DNA of 47,797 bases from Heliobacteriaceae bacterium (GCA_031265495.1 JAISCP010000084.1:1-47797), one strand, 5' to 3'. Shown: positions 1 to 9,273, counted from the first letter of the stretch. Notes: a model not told the origin generated them from the letters alone. Made by a program: numbers and translations.

Positions 1-418
1 TCTATCAATTTCAATTAAACTGATAGACCCTGAATCAAGTTCCGGGTGACGTGGAGATTGTTGAATGTTTTTTACTAATAATTATGAGTTTAAAAATGAG
101 AGATTACGGACAAAAACGCTGGAAAAACTCGAACCAATTCGTATTCCAGATAACCTCATAATTTTAACGGGACAGTTGTGGAACTTGTTTCAGCATCTGC
201 ACATAACAAAAGCACACCATAACCTATATAATCTTGAACGGCCAGATTGTTTCAGGATGACAGGAAGGTTGTTGACGGGGATGTTCTTTTTTTCCATACC
301 TCAATACCTCCAGCCCTCTATACCTCTTAATCACCTATTTACTAATAATCATGTAACTAATTACTTAACATGTACACAGAAGGAAGCCAATAAATAATCC
401 TCAATCCTGTCTGCTGTT
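1..418. repeat. Gene-free mosaic of decayed repeats
   Basis: This stretch holds no convincing gene. An open frame at 65-397 is built from repeat pieces and has no family features. Recognisable fragments are R4-type pieces (GAAACAAGTTCAG relatives near 30-55, 195-210 and 245-265), TTTACTAATAAT R6-like tracts and, at about 345-372, the R8 terminal sequence ATCATGTAACTAATTA that also ends the MITE-like element at 25395-25678. It reads as nested, decayed mobile repeats. Confidence 0.6.
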
Positions 419-2053
419 TTAAGGCTTAACAGAACTTATATCAAGCACCATTTTCTCAAATTCTTCGCGTGGAACAGTAATGATTTTTGAGGTGTCCCAA
501 GGATTAATAAGACAAACATTTTCTTTGTCAATACTTTTAATCATATATGTATGTTGACCGGTAATTTCTTTTGAATTCTTGTATGGTGTCTTTTGCAGTG
601 CATCGCCCCAAAGCGCACACGTCATAGATATATCTTTCTTAGTTGAAAGATAATCAACAATATCTTGAAATATTTCAAAATCCGCCTGTTGTGTTTTTGT
701 ATGTTCTCTACATAGTACAGACCGATTAATTATCCGGACAGGTTGACCTGAATTAATAGTTTTATTAAGACTTTTTATGTATTTTTTTATCGCTTTTAAA
801 TATTCTTTCTCAGCAGAAGGGGCTCTACCAAACATATTCAAATCTAATACAAACCATTTTTTCAATTCTGCATCGTAAATTTCTTTATTTTCCACGTCCG
901 CAGATACGCTTTTCTTATTTTTAAAAAGTTCAAAAACTCTTATACCAGAATTACCATTAATAGACGGTTCTCCTGAGTCAGGATCTCCATTTTCACCTAT
1001 TTCATCAAAATATTTTTCTATTGCTATTTCTAATACACGCATATCGGTATCACCACCAGAACGGGTAATTTGTCCCTCATTTGCTTCTTTGAATGTTACT
1101 GTATACTCTTTTCCGGCTTCAGGTATAAAAACTTTAAAACATTCATTTTTTCTGTCTATTTTCATACAATCTTTTAGTATTTTCTGACCTTTTTCAGTTG
1201 AGGCAAAAGCTTTGGTACCTGACAGCAGCCAACAATCTCCAAAACTTTCATTTTGCTTTGTATCATAATCTATTTTTTTATTCATATCGCCTAAATTATA
1301 GGCTTTCAAAGCTTTTTTGTCTTCAACTGTTTCTTTTATTTCGTTTATTAATGCATCAATGTCTTTTGTATTGTAATATCCGATTTTTGACCCATATGAT
1401 TTTACAAGCTCATCAAATTTCCGGTTGAATTTGTCAGATAATTCTCTAAATGTATTCGGGTCTCTGGACGTTACATCTTTCATTTGGTCAATTAAAGCAT
1501 CTTTTATATGCGCGGCATACGCAACTTTGTCCTTCTTGCTAAGTCCGACTTCATCAAAAACAGCTTCGACCAAAGTTTCATTTTCTTTTTCATCTTTGGA
1601 TTTAGCCTCGTAGCTGTTCATAACATCCAAAACATTTCCGGAATTTATTTTCTTTATATTCTCTCCCATTGCGGGACCGGTTGTCGGTAAACCCCATGAA
1701 GTTTTAGCGTGAATGTCATTCCACAGCTCATCTGTAATTATTTGATTACGCTCTATCTGCGCTTTAAACAATTCTCTGAATTCCTCAAAGAAAGCGGGGT
1801 TGTTTTTAATTAAACTCTGCGCCTCCTTGTTTGAAAGTTTTTGCGCATCCCCGTCAAGCGCGGCAGCTGACTCTATCGCCTGTTTCAAAGCAGCCGTTTC
1901 TTCAGCGTCAAGGATGCCGTCTTTGTTTTTATCATAACTTGCAAAAATTGAATTCATTTTGTCCGTTTGCTTTACTCCGCCTTTAAGCTGCGATAAATCA
2001 TAATATTGGTTCAGTTGCTCAATTTTTATAAGTTCTTTGTTTGTATCTGTCAT
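419..2053 (-). CDS. Calpain-like cysteine protease with N-terminal EF-hand
   Basis: Predicted papain-fold cysteine endopeptidase of the calpain (C2) family, 544 aa. All three catalytic residues are visible in calpain order: Cys274 in GDCWLL, His501 in GQHTYMI and Asn517 in INPWD. Residues 41-52 form a canonical EF-hand loop (D41, N43, D45, G46, L48, D49, E52), so calcium binding is likely. Residues 90-260 are charged, probably helical, and match nothing I recognise. There is no signal peptide or membrane segment. The ATG follows AAAGGGG at good spacing. The gene stands alone and is divergent from the radical SAM gene. Calpain-type proteases are known from eukaryotes and scattered bacteria; the substrate and cellular location here are unknown. 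Fold assignment is fairly sure; activity is inferred from the intact triad. Confidence 0.85.
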   Translation of the reverse strand: MTDTNKELIKIEQLNQYYDLSQLKGGVKQTDKMNSIFASYDKNKDGILDAEETAALKQAIESAAALDGDAQKLSNKEAQSLIKNNPAFFEEFRELFKAQIERNQIITDELWNDIHAKTSWGLPTTGPAMGENIKKINSGNVLDVMNSYEAKSKDEKENETLVEAVFDEVGLSKKDKVAYAAHIKDALIDQMKDVTSRDPNTFRELSDKFNRKFDELVKSYGSKIGYYNTKDIDALINEIKETVEDKKALKAYNLGDMNKKIDYDTKQNESFGDCWLLSGTKAFASTEKGQKILKDCMKIDRKNECFKVFIPEAGKEYTVTFKEANEGQITRSGGDTDMRVLEIAIEKYFDEIGENGDPDSGEPSINGNSGIRVFELFKNKKSVSADVENKEIYDAELKKWFVLDLNMFGRAPSAEKEYLKAIKKYIKSLNKTINSGQPVRIINRSVLCREHTKTQQADFEIFQDIVDYLSTKKDISMTCALWGDALQKTPYKNSKEITGQHTYMIKSIDKENVCLINPWDTSKIITVPREEFEKMVLDISSVKP

Positions 2054-2305
2054 ATGTACCCCTTTACGCCTTCACACAATATCGCCACGAATGCGCAATG
2101 ATATTTATAACGGCACGCGGGCTGAAAAACTTTATACAGCTGATTTTATCCTGTCCTGTTCTGTAAGGTATTATCCGTTATTTTGCAGCTGTTTTAAAAT
2201 TGTTGTTACAAAACTTTACAATATTACCGGCTAAATCTAAATTGCTCCGTTGTCGGATTTTATTTGCAAATTCTCCAAATACAATTGTTAATAAAGGAGT
2301 AAAAA

Positions 2306-3160
2306 ATGAAAACAACTATTTGTAAAGCACCCGCAAGTGAACTAAAAGAATTGAATAACCTTTTTATAGAGCTTACGCAGAAAAACTGTAATCAGCGCTG
2401 TAAACATTGCTATATCGACTTTCCTTTGAGTAAAAAAGTGAAAGATTTTATTTCGCCTGATATGGTTAAACAAGCGCTTCAGGACACAAAAGACGACAAA
2501 ATTATATGTGTTTACCTCACAGGCGCCGAACCCATGACCCACCCTGATTTCAACAATATACTGCGCCTGTGCTTAAAACGCACCAATGTCTGCATCCACA
2601 CAAACGGAACCTTCATTAACGAAAAAAAAGCACGGTTTTTGAAAAAAGTTGAGGAAGAAAGTAATTTTGAAATAATTTTTAAGCTCAGTATGGACCACTG
2701 GGATGAACTTAAAAGCGATGATTTACGGGGACGGGGAGCTTACAGGCAGGCGGTTTACGCGCTGAAAAGTCTTGTTAAGTACGATTTTAATATTATTTTG
2801 TGTATTACAAATTACTATAAGGAAGACAAAAAAGTTCTCATTGAACAATTTCGGCAGATTTGCGCAAAAAACGGGTTTGCGGCAGAGAAGCACAATTTCG
2901 TCATAAATGAATATTACGACAGAAGCAATCCGGTAAAAGAATTTGACGGCGAATGGAGCAGCCTTGACTGCGAATACGGAAGAATTCTTACAGCAAAAGG
3001 AGTTTACACTTGTCCGTTTTTAGCTAACGACCACCGCGGACGCTGCGGAACAAGTTTTAAAGATTACTCGGTAAAAACAGCGCTTGAAACAGACTGCTGT
3101 GCAAGCTGTATTAAAAATAAAGAACTGCTGTTCGGAATAAATTACAAATTATTTGAATAA
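2306..3160 (+). CDS. Radical SAM protein with SPASM-like C-terminus
   Basis: Radical S-adenosylmethionine enzyme of 284 aa. The cluster motif CNQRCKHC (Cys28, Cys32, Cys35; Cx3Cx2C) binds the [4Fe-4S] that cleaves SAM, and a GAEP-type motif follows near residue 73. The last 65 residues hold Cys222, 236, 247, 264, 265 and 268, the spacing expected of a short SPASM/Twitch domain for auxiliary clusters. Such enzymes often modify peptides, but no precursor-like peptide gene is seen next to it, so the substrate is unknown. The start is clear (AAAGGAGTAAAAAATG). Its 3' end overlaps the convergent pilO-like gene by 19 bp. Confidence 0.85.
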   Translation: MKTTICKAPASELKELNNLFIELTQKNCNQRCKHCYIDFPLSKKVKDFISPDMVKQALQDTKDDKIICVYLTGAEPMTHPDFNNILRLCLKRTNVCIHTNGTFINEKKARFLKKVEEESNFEIIFKLSMDHWDELKSDDLRGRGAYRQAVYALKSLVKYDFNIILCITNYYKEDKKVLIEQFRQICAKNGFAAEKHNFVINEYYDRSNPVKEFDGEWSSLDCEYGRILTAKGVYTCPFLANDHRGRCGTSFKDYSVKTALETDCCASCIKNKELLFGINYKLFE

Positions 3161-3762
3161 TTAAGCGCTTTTTGTGCATAAAGCACAATCTGCGTGTTGA
3201 TTAACAGAATTTTTTTGTTCTTGTTATAAGGAACTATTTCTATTTTGTTAATATTAACAAAGTGTTCATGCTTGTACAAATCCCTTAAAAAGGCAAGAAA
3301 AGTGCGGTAATCCGCTACGATATCCAAAGATAAAGCACAGGAACTGTATTTATCAGAGGCGTTTTTTACAAAATTATCCCACTGTGCATCATATTCATAA
3401 CTGATAGAACGTGTTTTAATATGATTATTTTTAAGTATTTTCAAGACATTCGCAATTTCTTCCGCCATAATAGATTCAGTATCTGCGCCTGCATCAATTG
3501 GTTTATAAAAATCTCTGTAATCACTGCCTTTATTTCTGGGTTTATTCTGCACAGCTTCTTCTGCCCTTAACCCGGCAAGTTTGCGTTCGGTTTCTTCAAA
3601 AACCGTAGTTTGGGACTTTATCTCGCCGGAAACTTTAATAATTTGGTTAATTTTAGGCAATGTAACCGTAATAAGCGCTGCGACAATTATAAAAGAAATT
3701 GTCAGAATAATGACAGCTACTATGAATCTTCTCAAGTAATATTTATATTTTTTCAAAAGCAT
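3142..3762 (-). CDS. pilO: PilO-like type IV pilus assembly protein
   Basis: Inner-membrane protein of 206 aa placed as PilO: a short basic cytoplasmic N-terminus, one membrane helix (about residues 12-34), a coiled segment (about 40-70) and a small C-terminal alpha/beta domain. With PilN it would form the periplasmic alignment complex linking the pilus motor to the envelope. Sequence similarity alone is weak; the assignment leans on architecture and on the position 3 nt downstream of the pilMN gene. The ATG touches AGGAG with no spacer, so the TTG two codons later, with 6 nt spacing, may be the true start. Confidence 0.6.
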   Translation of the reverse strand: MLLKKYKYYLRRFIVAVIILTISFIIVAALITVTLPKINQIIKVSGEIKSQTTVFEETERKLAGLRAEEAVQNKPRNKGSDYRDFYKPIDAGADTESIMAEEIANVLKILKNNHIKTRSISYEYDAQWDNFVKNASDKYSSCALSLDIVADYRTFLAFLRDLYKHEHFVNINKIEIVPYNKNKKILLINTQIVLYAQKALNYSNNL

Positions 3763-3765
3763 CTC

Positions 3766-5475
3766 CTATTCAACGGGTTCCAGATTAGGAACACTATTTG
3801 GCGGCGACGGATCCTGCGGCAGGGTTTGCTGAGTTTGCTGGGCTTGCTGCGCCTCTGCCGGTTTTTCACCTTCTTTTGACGGAGGTTTTAATTCTTCTTC
3901 CGTCATATTTGTTATCTCAAACATATAAATTACTGTCGAATTTGAAGTTAACGCCGCCACGTCATCAGCGGAATCCGAGAATAATTCCAGTTTATGCAGT
4001 CTTAATTTACTGTTAATTAAAGAATCTTTTAAATTTTTATAGAACACATAGACATCCTCAACATTGGATGTTTGTCCTTTAATATCAATTTTGCCGTCAT
4101 CTTTAACAACAAAATACGTAAGCCACAAACCTTTCGGAACAGTTTCGCCAAGCGCTGAATATGATATGAGTTTTGTACGGTTATTGGCGGAAATTTTTTC
4201 CGTTTCCCTGTTTGAATTAAAGCGCGAAGAACCTTTGCCTGCAGACACATTGTACTGCGCAAGCATTTCCGTTGTTTTTGCAACGGTATCATCAAGTTTT
4301 GCCTGCTGCTGATTTAACACAACCGGAAAAATCCACGTAACAGCTGACGAAATTGCAATAATCGCAACAGCAACAATTGTTGCGACTTTACGGGCAGCAT
4401 TCGGGGAAACCTCAAACGTCATTTCTCCTATTCGCAGAGGAATCGGAGTATCATCATTTTCGCTTGCATACTCAGCGGCGGAAGTCGCAATAAACGTAAA
4501 TTTCGCCGGCAGCTGAACAATAAAAGAAGCGCCTGTTCCAATAGCTTCAAGAGAAACTTTTACGGCTCTGTCGGGCAGAATATCCAAATTAACGGGAACT
4601 ACGTCCTGCTTTTTGTGTTCATTGTTCTCAATAAACAGTTTTGTGCCGTCAAAAGGAATTTTTTTTGCCAAAAGCTCAGCGCTGACCAGATTTGTTTCGG
4701 AAATTATATACAGGTAACTTGCCGGATAATTCATCAGAGTAATCTGCGCCGAAGAATTCAAAACATTATAAACTTCTTCGCTCTCAAAAGATTTAATTGG
4801 CAGAGGTTCCTCGTAATAATCCGCAATCATCTGGTTAACCATAGGGCATAAATAGTATCCGCTTTGGTTAACAACCATCAAATTCCATTTTACGTTTTCT
4901 CGCATTTGTTCTGCAGCCATGCCGCTGAAAGCCAGCGCTCTTATGATAGAGGTGAGAGAAATCTCAACTCCGATAAGAGACGCCCCCAAATCGGCAAGAA
5001 TAGTCTCTATTTTATCAACCGCCTTTTTCTGGATAGCTGTGTAGAGTACTTTACGCATGCCTTCAGTTTTGGCGCCGGGCACGTCCATCCATTTAACAAG
5101 AGGGTCGTCTTTTCTGAAAATATAAACCTGTTCAACTTCGGAAATTAGTATTTCATTAATATCCTCGTCGGGAAGCTTACCCAGAAGTTCCTTTGTACCA
5201 AAGTGAACCACCGGCATATTGAGTACAATCCCGCTTTTTATATTGATTCCGGATTCTTCAAACAAACTTACCAGCGAATCCTTGAACTCGTTATAATCAA
5301 CTATTTCCTTCAGCGATTCGTTATAATTCAGAGGTTTTACGTTGTAGTTTTTGACAGTCTTTGTCTGCGCGTCAAGCTGTATAAGCTCCAAGCCAACTCC
5401 GGGCGTAACAGACAAATACACAGTCTCCCTGCTGCCAACACCTAATTTTGCTAAAATTTCATTTAATTTCATCAT
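3766..5475 (-). CDS. pilMN: PilM-PilN fusion, type IV pilus alignment protein
   Basis: 569-aa protein combining two normally separate pilus proteins. Residues 1-340 resemble PilM, the actin/FtsA-like cytoplasmic ATPase fold (VYLSVTPGVGLELIQLD at the start). A single membrane helix (about 362-388) then leads into a PilN-like periplasmic part: a coiled segment and a ferredoxin-like domain (about 450-530, with IPKGLWLTYF-type and DIKGQTSNVEDVYVFYKNL-type signatures). The last 45 residues are a Pro/Gln-rich tail. PilM normally binds the N-terminal tail of PilN, so the fusion would make that contact permanent. No strong Shine-Dalgarno is visible. Cotranscribed with pilO from a promoter near 5516-5545. 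Confidence 0.7.
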   Translation of the reverse strand: MMKLNEILAKLGVGSRETVYLSVTPGVGLELIQLDAQTKTVKNYNVKPLNYNESLKEIVDYNEFKDSLVSLFEESGINIKSGIVLNMPVVHFGTKELLGKLPDEDINEILISEVEQVYIFRKDDPLVKWMDVPGAKTEGMRKVLYTAIQKKAVDKIETILADLGASLIGVEISLTSIIRALAFSGMAAEQMRENVKWNLMVVNQSGYYLCPMVNQMIADYYEEPLPIKSFESEEVYNVLNSSAQITLMNYPASYLYIISETNLVSAELLAKKIPFDGTKLFIENNEHKKQDVVPVNLDILPDRAVKVSLEAIGTGASFIVQLPAKFTFIATSAAEYASENDDTPIPLRIGEMTFEVSPNAARKVATIVAVAIIAISSAVTWIFPVVLNQQQAKLDDTVAKTTEMLAQYNVSAGKGSSRFNSNRETEKISANNRTKLISYSALGETVPKGLWLTYFVVKDDGKIDIKGQTSNVEDVYVFYKNLKDSLINSKLRLHKLELFSDSADDVAALTSNSTVIYMFEITNMTEEELKPPSKEGEKPAEAQQAQQTQQTLPQDPSPPNSVPNLEPVE

Positions 5476-5515
5476 ACTATAAATAATTCTGTTTAATTGT
5501 ATACACTATTTTTTT

Positions 5516-5545
5516 ATTATACAATACTTTCAGCAATCTACACAA
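5516..5545 (-). promoter_or_regulatory. Probable sigma-70 promoter of pilMN-pilO
   Basis: On the minus strand TTGTGT (5540-5545) and TATAAT (5516-5521) are separated by 18 nt. The predicted start gives a leader of about 35 nt before pilMN. The -10 is perfect and the -35 has four of six matches. Confidence 0.5.
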
Positions 5546-5581
5546 ATTTAACATAAATTTACACTAAATGACGGAGAGAGA

Positions 5582-6487
5582 ATGAAGCAAATTATCCAAA
5601 ATATAAACAGATTAAAAAGAGAGAAGAATGCGGTAATTCTGGCGCACTGCTACCAGAATATTGAAATTGACGAGGCTGCGGATTTTGTGGGCGATTCCCT
5701 GTATTTGAGCCGTATGGCGGCAAAAACCGACGCTGATATAATTGTGTTTGCGGGTGTATTTTTCATGGCGCAGACAGCCAAAATTCTCAGCCCGAAAAAG
5801 AAAGTTCTTCTGCCGCGTCTTGAGGCCGGCTGTTTTATGGCTGATATGATTAACGTACGGCAGCTGAGGGAATTCAAATCAAAGCATCCGGGCATACCCG
5901 CAGTATGCTATGTGAATTCAACAGCTGAAGTTAAGGCGGAATGCGATATATGCTGCACAAGCTCTAATGTTGTAAAAATTGTCAAGAGCCTTAACACAGA
6001 CAAAGTTTTGTTTTTACCGGACACATATCTGGGGAAATGGGCTGAATCACAGCTGAATGGAGTTGAAGTAATGACTTTTCCCGGATTTTGCCCGACGCAT
6101 CTGAAAATAAGACCCGAAGATATTTCGCGTGCACGCGCAAAACACCCGGACGCCCTTGTTCTTGCGCATCCCGAATGCCACATGGAGGTGATTAAATCAG
6201 CGGATTTCACCGGAAGCACTTCACAGATTATGGATTTTGCCGCCAAAAGCAATAAAAAAACCTTTATTATTGCAACTGAAAAAGGCGTTGTCGACCGTTT
6301 GCAGCGGGATTATCCGCAGAAAGAATTTATTTTGGTAAAAGATGACATTGTATGTCAGCATATGAAGTGGCACACTTTGTCTGATATTTATAATGCACTT
6401 GAGCTTGAACAATACGAAATTGAAGTCGGCGGAGAAATTGCCGGGAAAGCCTTAAAGAGTATTAAAAGAATGCTGGAGGTATCATGA
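5582..6487 (+). CDS. nadA: Quinolinate synthase NadA
   Basis: Condenses iminoaspartate with dihydroxyacetone phosphate to quinolinate in de novo NAD synthesis; cytoplasmic [4Fe-4S] enzyme. The 301-aa length is normal. The three cluster ligands are Cys84 (EAGCFMADM), Cys170 (PGFCPTH) and Cys258 (DIVCQHMKWH), and the N-terminal block ILAHCYQNIEIDEAADFVGDS is typical. No nadB or nadC lies beside it in this window. The start ATG follows GGAGAG, and the stop overlaps the rlmB start by 4 nt (ATGA), indicating translational coupling. Confidence 0.96.
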   Translation: MKQIIQNINRLKREKNAVILAHCYQNIEIDEAADFVGDSLYLSRMAAKTDADIIVFAGVFFMAQTAKILSPKKKVLLPRLEAGCFMADMINVRQLREFKSKHPGIPAVCYVNSTAEVKAECDICCTSSNVVKIVKSLNTDKVLFLPDTYLGKWAESQLNGVEVMTFPGFCPTHLKIRPEDISRARAKHPDALVLAHPECHMEVIKSADFTGSTSQIMDFAAKSNKKTFIIATEKGVVDRLQRDYPQKEFILVKDDIVCQHMKWHTLSDIYNALELEQYEIEVGGEIAGKALKSIKRMLEVS

Positions 6488-7248
6488 GCGCCGATAAATA
6501 TTCAGACGACATTATCTGCGGTAAAAATTCCGTTCTGGAGGCGCTCTTGTCCGGACGGGAAATAAATAAAATTATTATCTCAAAAAGTCTTCACGGCGAT
6601 AATAAACTCAAAAAAATAATCGAACTGGCAAAACAAAACGGAATTGTATTCCAATTTGTTGCAAAAGAAAAATTTTACTGCTATAATGAACTTACCCATC
6701 AGGGTATAATTGCTTATACTGCACCAATAAAGTACACGGATTTGGATGAATTCCTCAAGCAGCCGCACCGGAATGCGTCTCTCGTAATTCTCGACGGAGT
6801 GGAAGACCCGCATAATTTCGGCGCCATAATCCGAACCGCTGTTTGCGCGGGGGTTTGCGGGATAATAATCCCGGCACACAGAAACGCTCAGGTTAATTCC
6901 GTTGTAGAGAAAACCAGCGCCGGCGCCGTAAATCATATTCCGGTAATAAAAGTCAATAGCCTCACCGGCGCCGTTCAGAAGTTAAAAAATAACGACTGGT
7001 GGATAATTGCGGCAGACGCAGGAGCGGAAGATAATTACTATAACACAGATTATTGCGATATGAATTTCGCGCTAATCATGGGCGCCGAACATGCCGGCGT
7101 TTCAAAATCGCTTTTAAAATTATCGGACTTTAAGGTCAAAATCCCTATACACGCGGATTTTAACTCCTTAAATGTTTCAAATGCATTCAGCGCTATAATA
7201 TTTGAAAGCGTAAGACAAAAAACACTCATCTTAGAGACTAGGGGCTAG
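6484..7248 (+). CDS. rlmB: 23S rRNA 2'-O-ribose methyltransferase, RlmB/TrmH family
   Basis: SPOUT-fold SAM-dependent methyltransferase of 254 aa. An N-terminal L30e-like RNA-binding domain (residues 1-80) precedes the catalytic domain with the three TrmH motifs: DGVEDPHNFGAIIRTA (about 108-123), LIMGAEHAGVS (about 199-209) and IPIHADFNSLNVSNAF (about 221-236). By family it most likely methylates G2251 of 23S rRNA, although TrmH-family members vary in target. It is coupled to nadA by ATGA. The last residues, LETRG, and the TAG stop come from an R5 repeat (GAGACTAGGGGCTAG), so the native C-terminus has been replaced. Confidence 0.9.
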   Translation: MSADKYSDDIICGKNSVLEALLSGREINKIIISKSLHGDNKLKKIIELAKQNGIVFQFVAKEKFYCYNELTHQGIIAYTAPIKYTDLDEFLKQPHRNASLVILDGVEDPHNFGAIIRTAVCAGVCGIIIPAHRNAQVNSVVEKTSAGAVNHIPVIKVNSLTGAVQKLKNNDWWIIAADAGAEDNYYNTDYCDMNFALIMGAEHAGVSKSLLKLSDFKVKIPIHADFNSLNVSNAFSAIIFESVRQKTLILETRG

Positions 7249-7406
7249 AGACTGGAGACTAGTATGAACCGTTCAGCATAGCAAGCAGAACCGGTAGGTA
7301 ACACTAAGAGACTAGGGGTTAGAGACTAGAAACTAGTATTTTCAACCCTATTTACTATTTACTAAACACTATTTACTAAATTGACTTGAAAGGCTATAAA
7401 AAAAAA
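7230..7406 (+). repeat. R5/R6 repeats and decayed R7 unit upstream of the sigma gene
   Basis: Two R5 units (GAGACTAGGGGYTAGAGAC, about 7232-7265 and 7303-7340) flank a short decayed R7 piece (AACCGTTCAGCATAGCAAGC). Next come an R6 tract (TATTTACTATTTACTAAAC) and the R7 3' terminus TTGACTTGAAAGGCTATAA (7381-7399), whose GAAAGG is the ribosome-binding site of the sigma gene. Confidence 0.7.
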
Positions 7407-8405
7407 ATGAAGAAGGCAATTGAAAAATACAGCATAATGTCAGAGGAAATTTCTGACGACAATATAAACTTTGAAGAAATACCGGTTGAAGAAGACGAAG
7501 ACGTACTGCAATCCGTTGAAGACCCTAAAATTCAGGAAAGCATTACGAGCATAAACGCTGATGACAGCGTACGGATATATTTACAGCAAATCGGGAAAAT
7601 CCCTCTGCTTTCCGGCGAAGAAGAACTTGAGCTGGCAAAAAAAATATACAACGACAAAGACGATTTTTCCAAAAACCTGCTGGTAAACGCAAACCTGCGT
7701 CTTGTGGTAAGCATTGCCAAAAAATACATCGGACGCGGACTTTCATTCCTTGACCTTATTCAGGAAGGCAACATGGGGCTTATGAAAGCGTCAGGAAGAT
7801 TTGACTACACAAAAGGTTACAAATTTTCAACTTACGCAACATGGTGGATTCAGCAGTCCATAACCCGCGCAATCGCTGACAAAGCAAGGATTATCCGGCT
7901 GCCTATCCACATGATTGAGTCTCTGGGCAAAATCCGCCGCACAACAATCGACCTTACAACAGAAATGGGCAGAACTCCGACAAAACAGGAAATAGCCTGC
8001 CGCTTGGGAATTACTTCCGGCAAACTGACTTCTATAATCAAATCCGCACAATCCACAATAAGCATGGAAACTCCTGCAAATTCTTCGGAAGACTCCTCTA
8101 AAATCGCCGATTTTATTATTGATGAATCCTCTGTGGCGCCTGACAGCAGAGTTTCGCAGGAAAACCTTTTTGACGATATACGTAAAATGCTTAACCAGTT
8201 AAGCCCGAAAGAACGTGATGTCCTGATTTTGCGTTACGGGCTTGACAATAACGGAACGAAAAAAACGCTCGATGAAATCGGCTCTCAATACGGGGTTTCG
8301 CGCGAACGCATACGGCAGATAGAAAACCGCGCCATTGCCAAGCTCAAAAAACTTTGCAAAAACAAAAAGCTTTCCGTCGGGCTAAAAAACTACTTCGGCG
8401 GGTAA
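7407..8405 (+). CDS. rpoD: Primary-type sigma-70 factor (RpoD/SigA)
   Basis: 332-aa sigma factor of group 1/2. After an acidic 50-residue N-terminus come region 1.2 (about 53-69, [17 protein letters not shown]), region 2 (about 91-170, with the -10 recognition block [20 protein letters not shown] and RIIRLPIHM), region 3 and the region 4.2 helix-turn-helix [21 protein letters not shown] large region 1.1 is missing, as in short cyanobacterial SigA proteins. It directs RNA polymerase to TTGACA/TATAAT promoters of the kind seen in this window. I chose ATG 7407; an upstream in-frame TTG at 7386 lies inside the repeat that supplies the Shine-Dalgarno. Whether it is the housekeeping or a group 2 factor cannot be decided from one gene. 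Confidence 0.92.
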   Translation: MKKAIEKYSIMSEEISDDNINFEEIPVEEDEDVLQSVEDPKIQESITSINADDSVRIYLQQIGKIPLLSGEEELELAKKIYNDKDDFSKNLLVNANLRLVVSIAKKYIGRGLSFLDLIQEGNMGLMKASGRFDYTKGYKFSTYATWWIQQSITRAIADKARIIRLPIHMIESLGKIRRTTIDLTTEMGRTPTKQEIACRLGITSGKLTSIIKSAQSTISMETPANSSEDSSKIADFIIDESSVAPDSRVSQENLFDDIRKMLNQLSPKERDVLILRYGLDNNGTKKTLDEIGSQYGVSRERIRQIENRAIAKLKKLCKNKKLSVGLKNYFGG

Positions 8406-8513
8406 AACTTTCTGCTTTTCTTATTAAAAAGTGTAACAGTTTCATTTTTCAATAGCAAAAATCATCTTAAAATGGTTTTATTATATAAGTGTACTAATAA
8501 GGAGGTTAAACAT

Positions 8514-8732
8514 ATGGTTAATGAAGTACCGCCTATTCAGCCGTTTAAAACGGTAGTTTATACAACTGCAAACGGTGAAAACTGTTCAGCAACAAAAAAC
8601 GGTAATGTTGTCACAATAACAGGTGACCAAAACGGCATAAGACAAATGCCTATTGATAAGTTCGTTAGTGAAGAACTTCCAAAGGTTAATCTCGAAAGAA
8701 CGCCCGGCCAAGATACTTTTAATAAACAGTAA
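8514..8732 (+). CDS. Small hypothetical protein (72 aa)
   Basis: Start chosen at 8514 because GGAGG stands at 8501-8505; an upstream in-frame ATG at 8472 lacks such a site. The protein begins MVNEVPPIQPF, has a beta-rich middle (VVYTTANGENCSATKNGNVVT, split here for reading at residues 13-33) and a polar tail. No signal peptide, membrane helix or known family. It may be cotranscribed with the next gene 16 bp downstream. Function unknown. Confidence 0.6.
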   Translation: MVNEVPPIQPFKTVVYTTANGENCSATKNGNVVTITGDQNGIRQMPIDKFVSEELPKVNLERTPGQDTFNKQ

Positions 8733-8748
8733 TAAAACCGGAGTAAAA

Positions 8749-9072
8749 ATGGATATTGGTTATATACAAGCCGTAAACGTTTCGTTTGCAGCCGACAATA
8801 TTGAGATACAGCAGATTTTACGCAAAATTTCCGCTGTCCGGTATGATATAGAAAAAAATCGAATCAGCAAATATAAAGGCGAGCAAATAATCCGTAACCT
8901 TAAAGACAAATTGATAATTCTGCGAAACAATTCCAAAAAAAATATTGCCGAAAAAGCAGTTAAAACTTCCGGTAACAATCTTCAAAATCCGGCTAAAGAT
9001 AAAAATCTCAAGTTAAATGATAAAATGAACAATCAGGCGGGAATTAATAACCGTGTACTGCATGGATTGTAA
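8749..9072 (+). CDS. Small hypothetical helical protein (107 aa)
   Basis: ATG 8749 is preceded by CCGGAGTAAAA, so this start is preferred to the upstream in-frame ATG at 8653, which lies inside the preceding gene. Residues 15-65 are predicted helical (IEIQQILRKISAVRYDIEKN, then a basic segment). The remainder is Asn/Lys-rich and probably disordered. The start MDIGYIQAVNVSFAAD and the basic helix recall flagellar anti-sigma FlgM-like proteins only loosely; I do not assign it. A strong hairpin terminator follows directly. Confidence 0.55.
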   Translation: MDIGYIQAVNVSFAADNIEIQQILRKISAVRYDIEKNRISKYKGEQIIRNLKDKLIILRNNSKKNIAEKAVKTSGNNLQNPAKDKNLKLNDKMNNQAGINNRVLHGL

Positions 9073-9079
9073 TTATAAG

Positions 9080-9110
9080 GCGCCGGTTCCTACGGAACCG
9101 GCGCTGTTTA
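9080..9110 (+). terminator. Intrinsic terminator after the two small genes
   Basis: An 11-bp perfect stem (GCGCCGGTTCC and its complement) with a TAC loop at 9080-9104, followed by TGTTTAT. It closes the upstream cluster. The same stem recurs at 9498-9522 with loop ATA, so this hairpin is itself duplicated. Confidence 0.75.
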
Positions 9111-9163
9111 TAAAAATTTACGGAATAGTCCCCTTACGCATGGTTGGAATTTACGCAAGTACT

Positions 9164-9250
9164 CCCTCTCCTTACAGGAGAGGGCTGGGGTGAGGTGGCG
9201 GTTTGGTGATTTGTTTGCCCCCTCTCCCTAGCCCTCCCCCGTATGAGGGG
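9164..9250. repeat. R1 inverted pair (REPIN-like)
   Basis: A plus-strand R1 unit (9164-9195: CCCTCTCC, loop, GGAGAGGG, CTGGGGTGAGG) is followed after about 22 nt by a more diverged minus-strand unit (9218-9250). Hairpins lie outermost and GTGAGG tails face inward, the geometry of REPINs. Confidence 0.7.
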
Positions 9251-9273
9251 CATTGTTAACTTTGCATTGTTTC

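Noticed and set aside
65-397. 110-codon open frame at the left edge
   Set aside because: It is built from R4, R6 and R8 repeat pieces, has no Shine-Dalgarno or family features, and is not reported as a gene.
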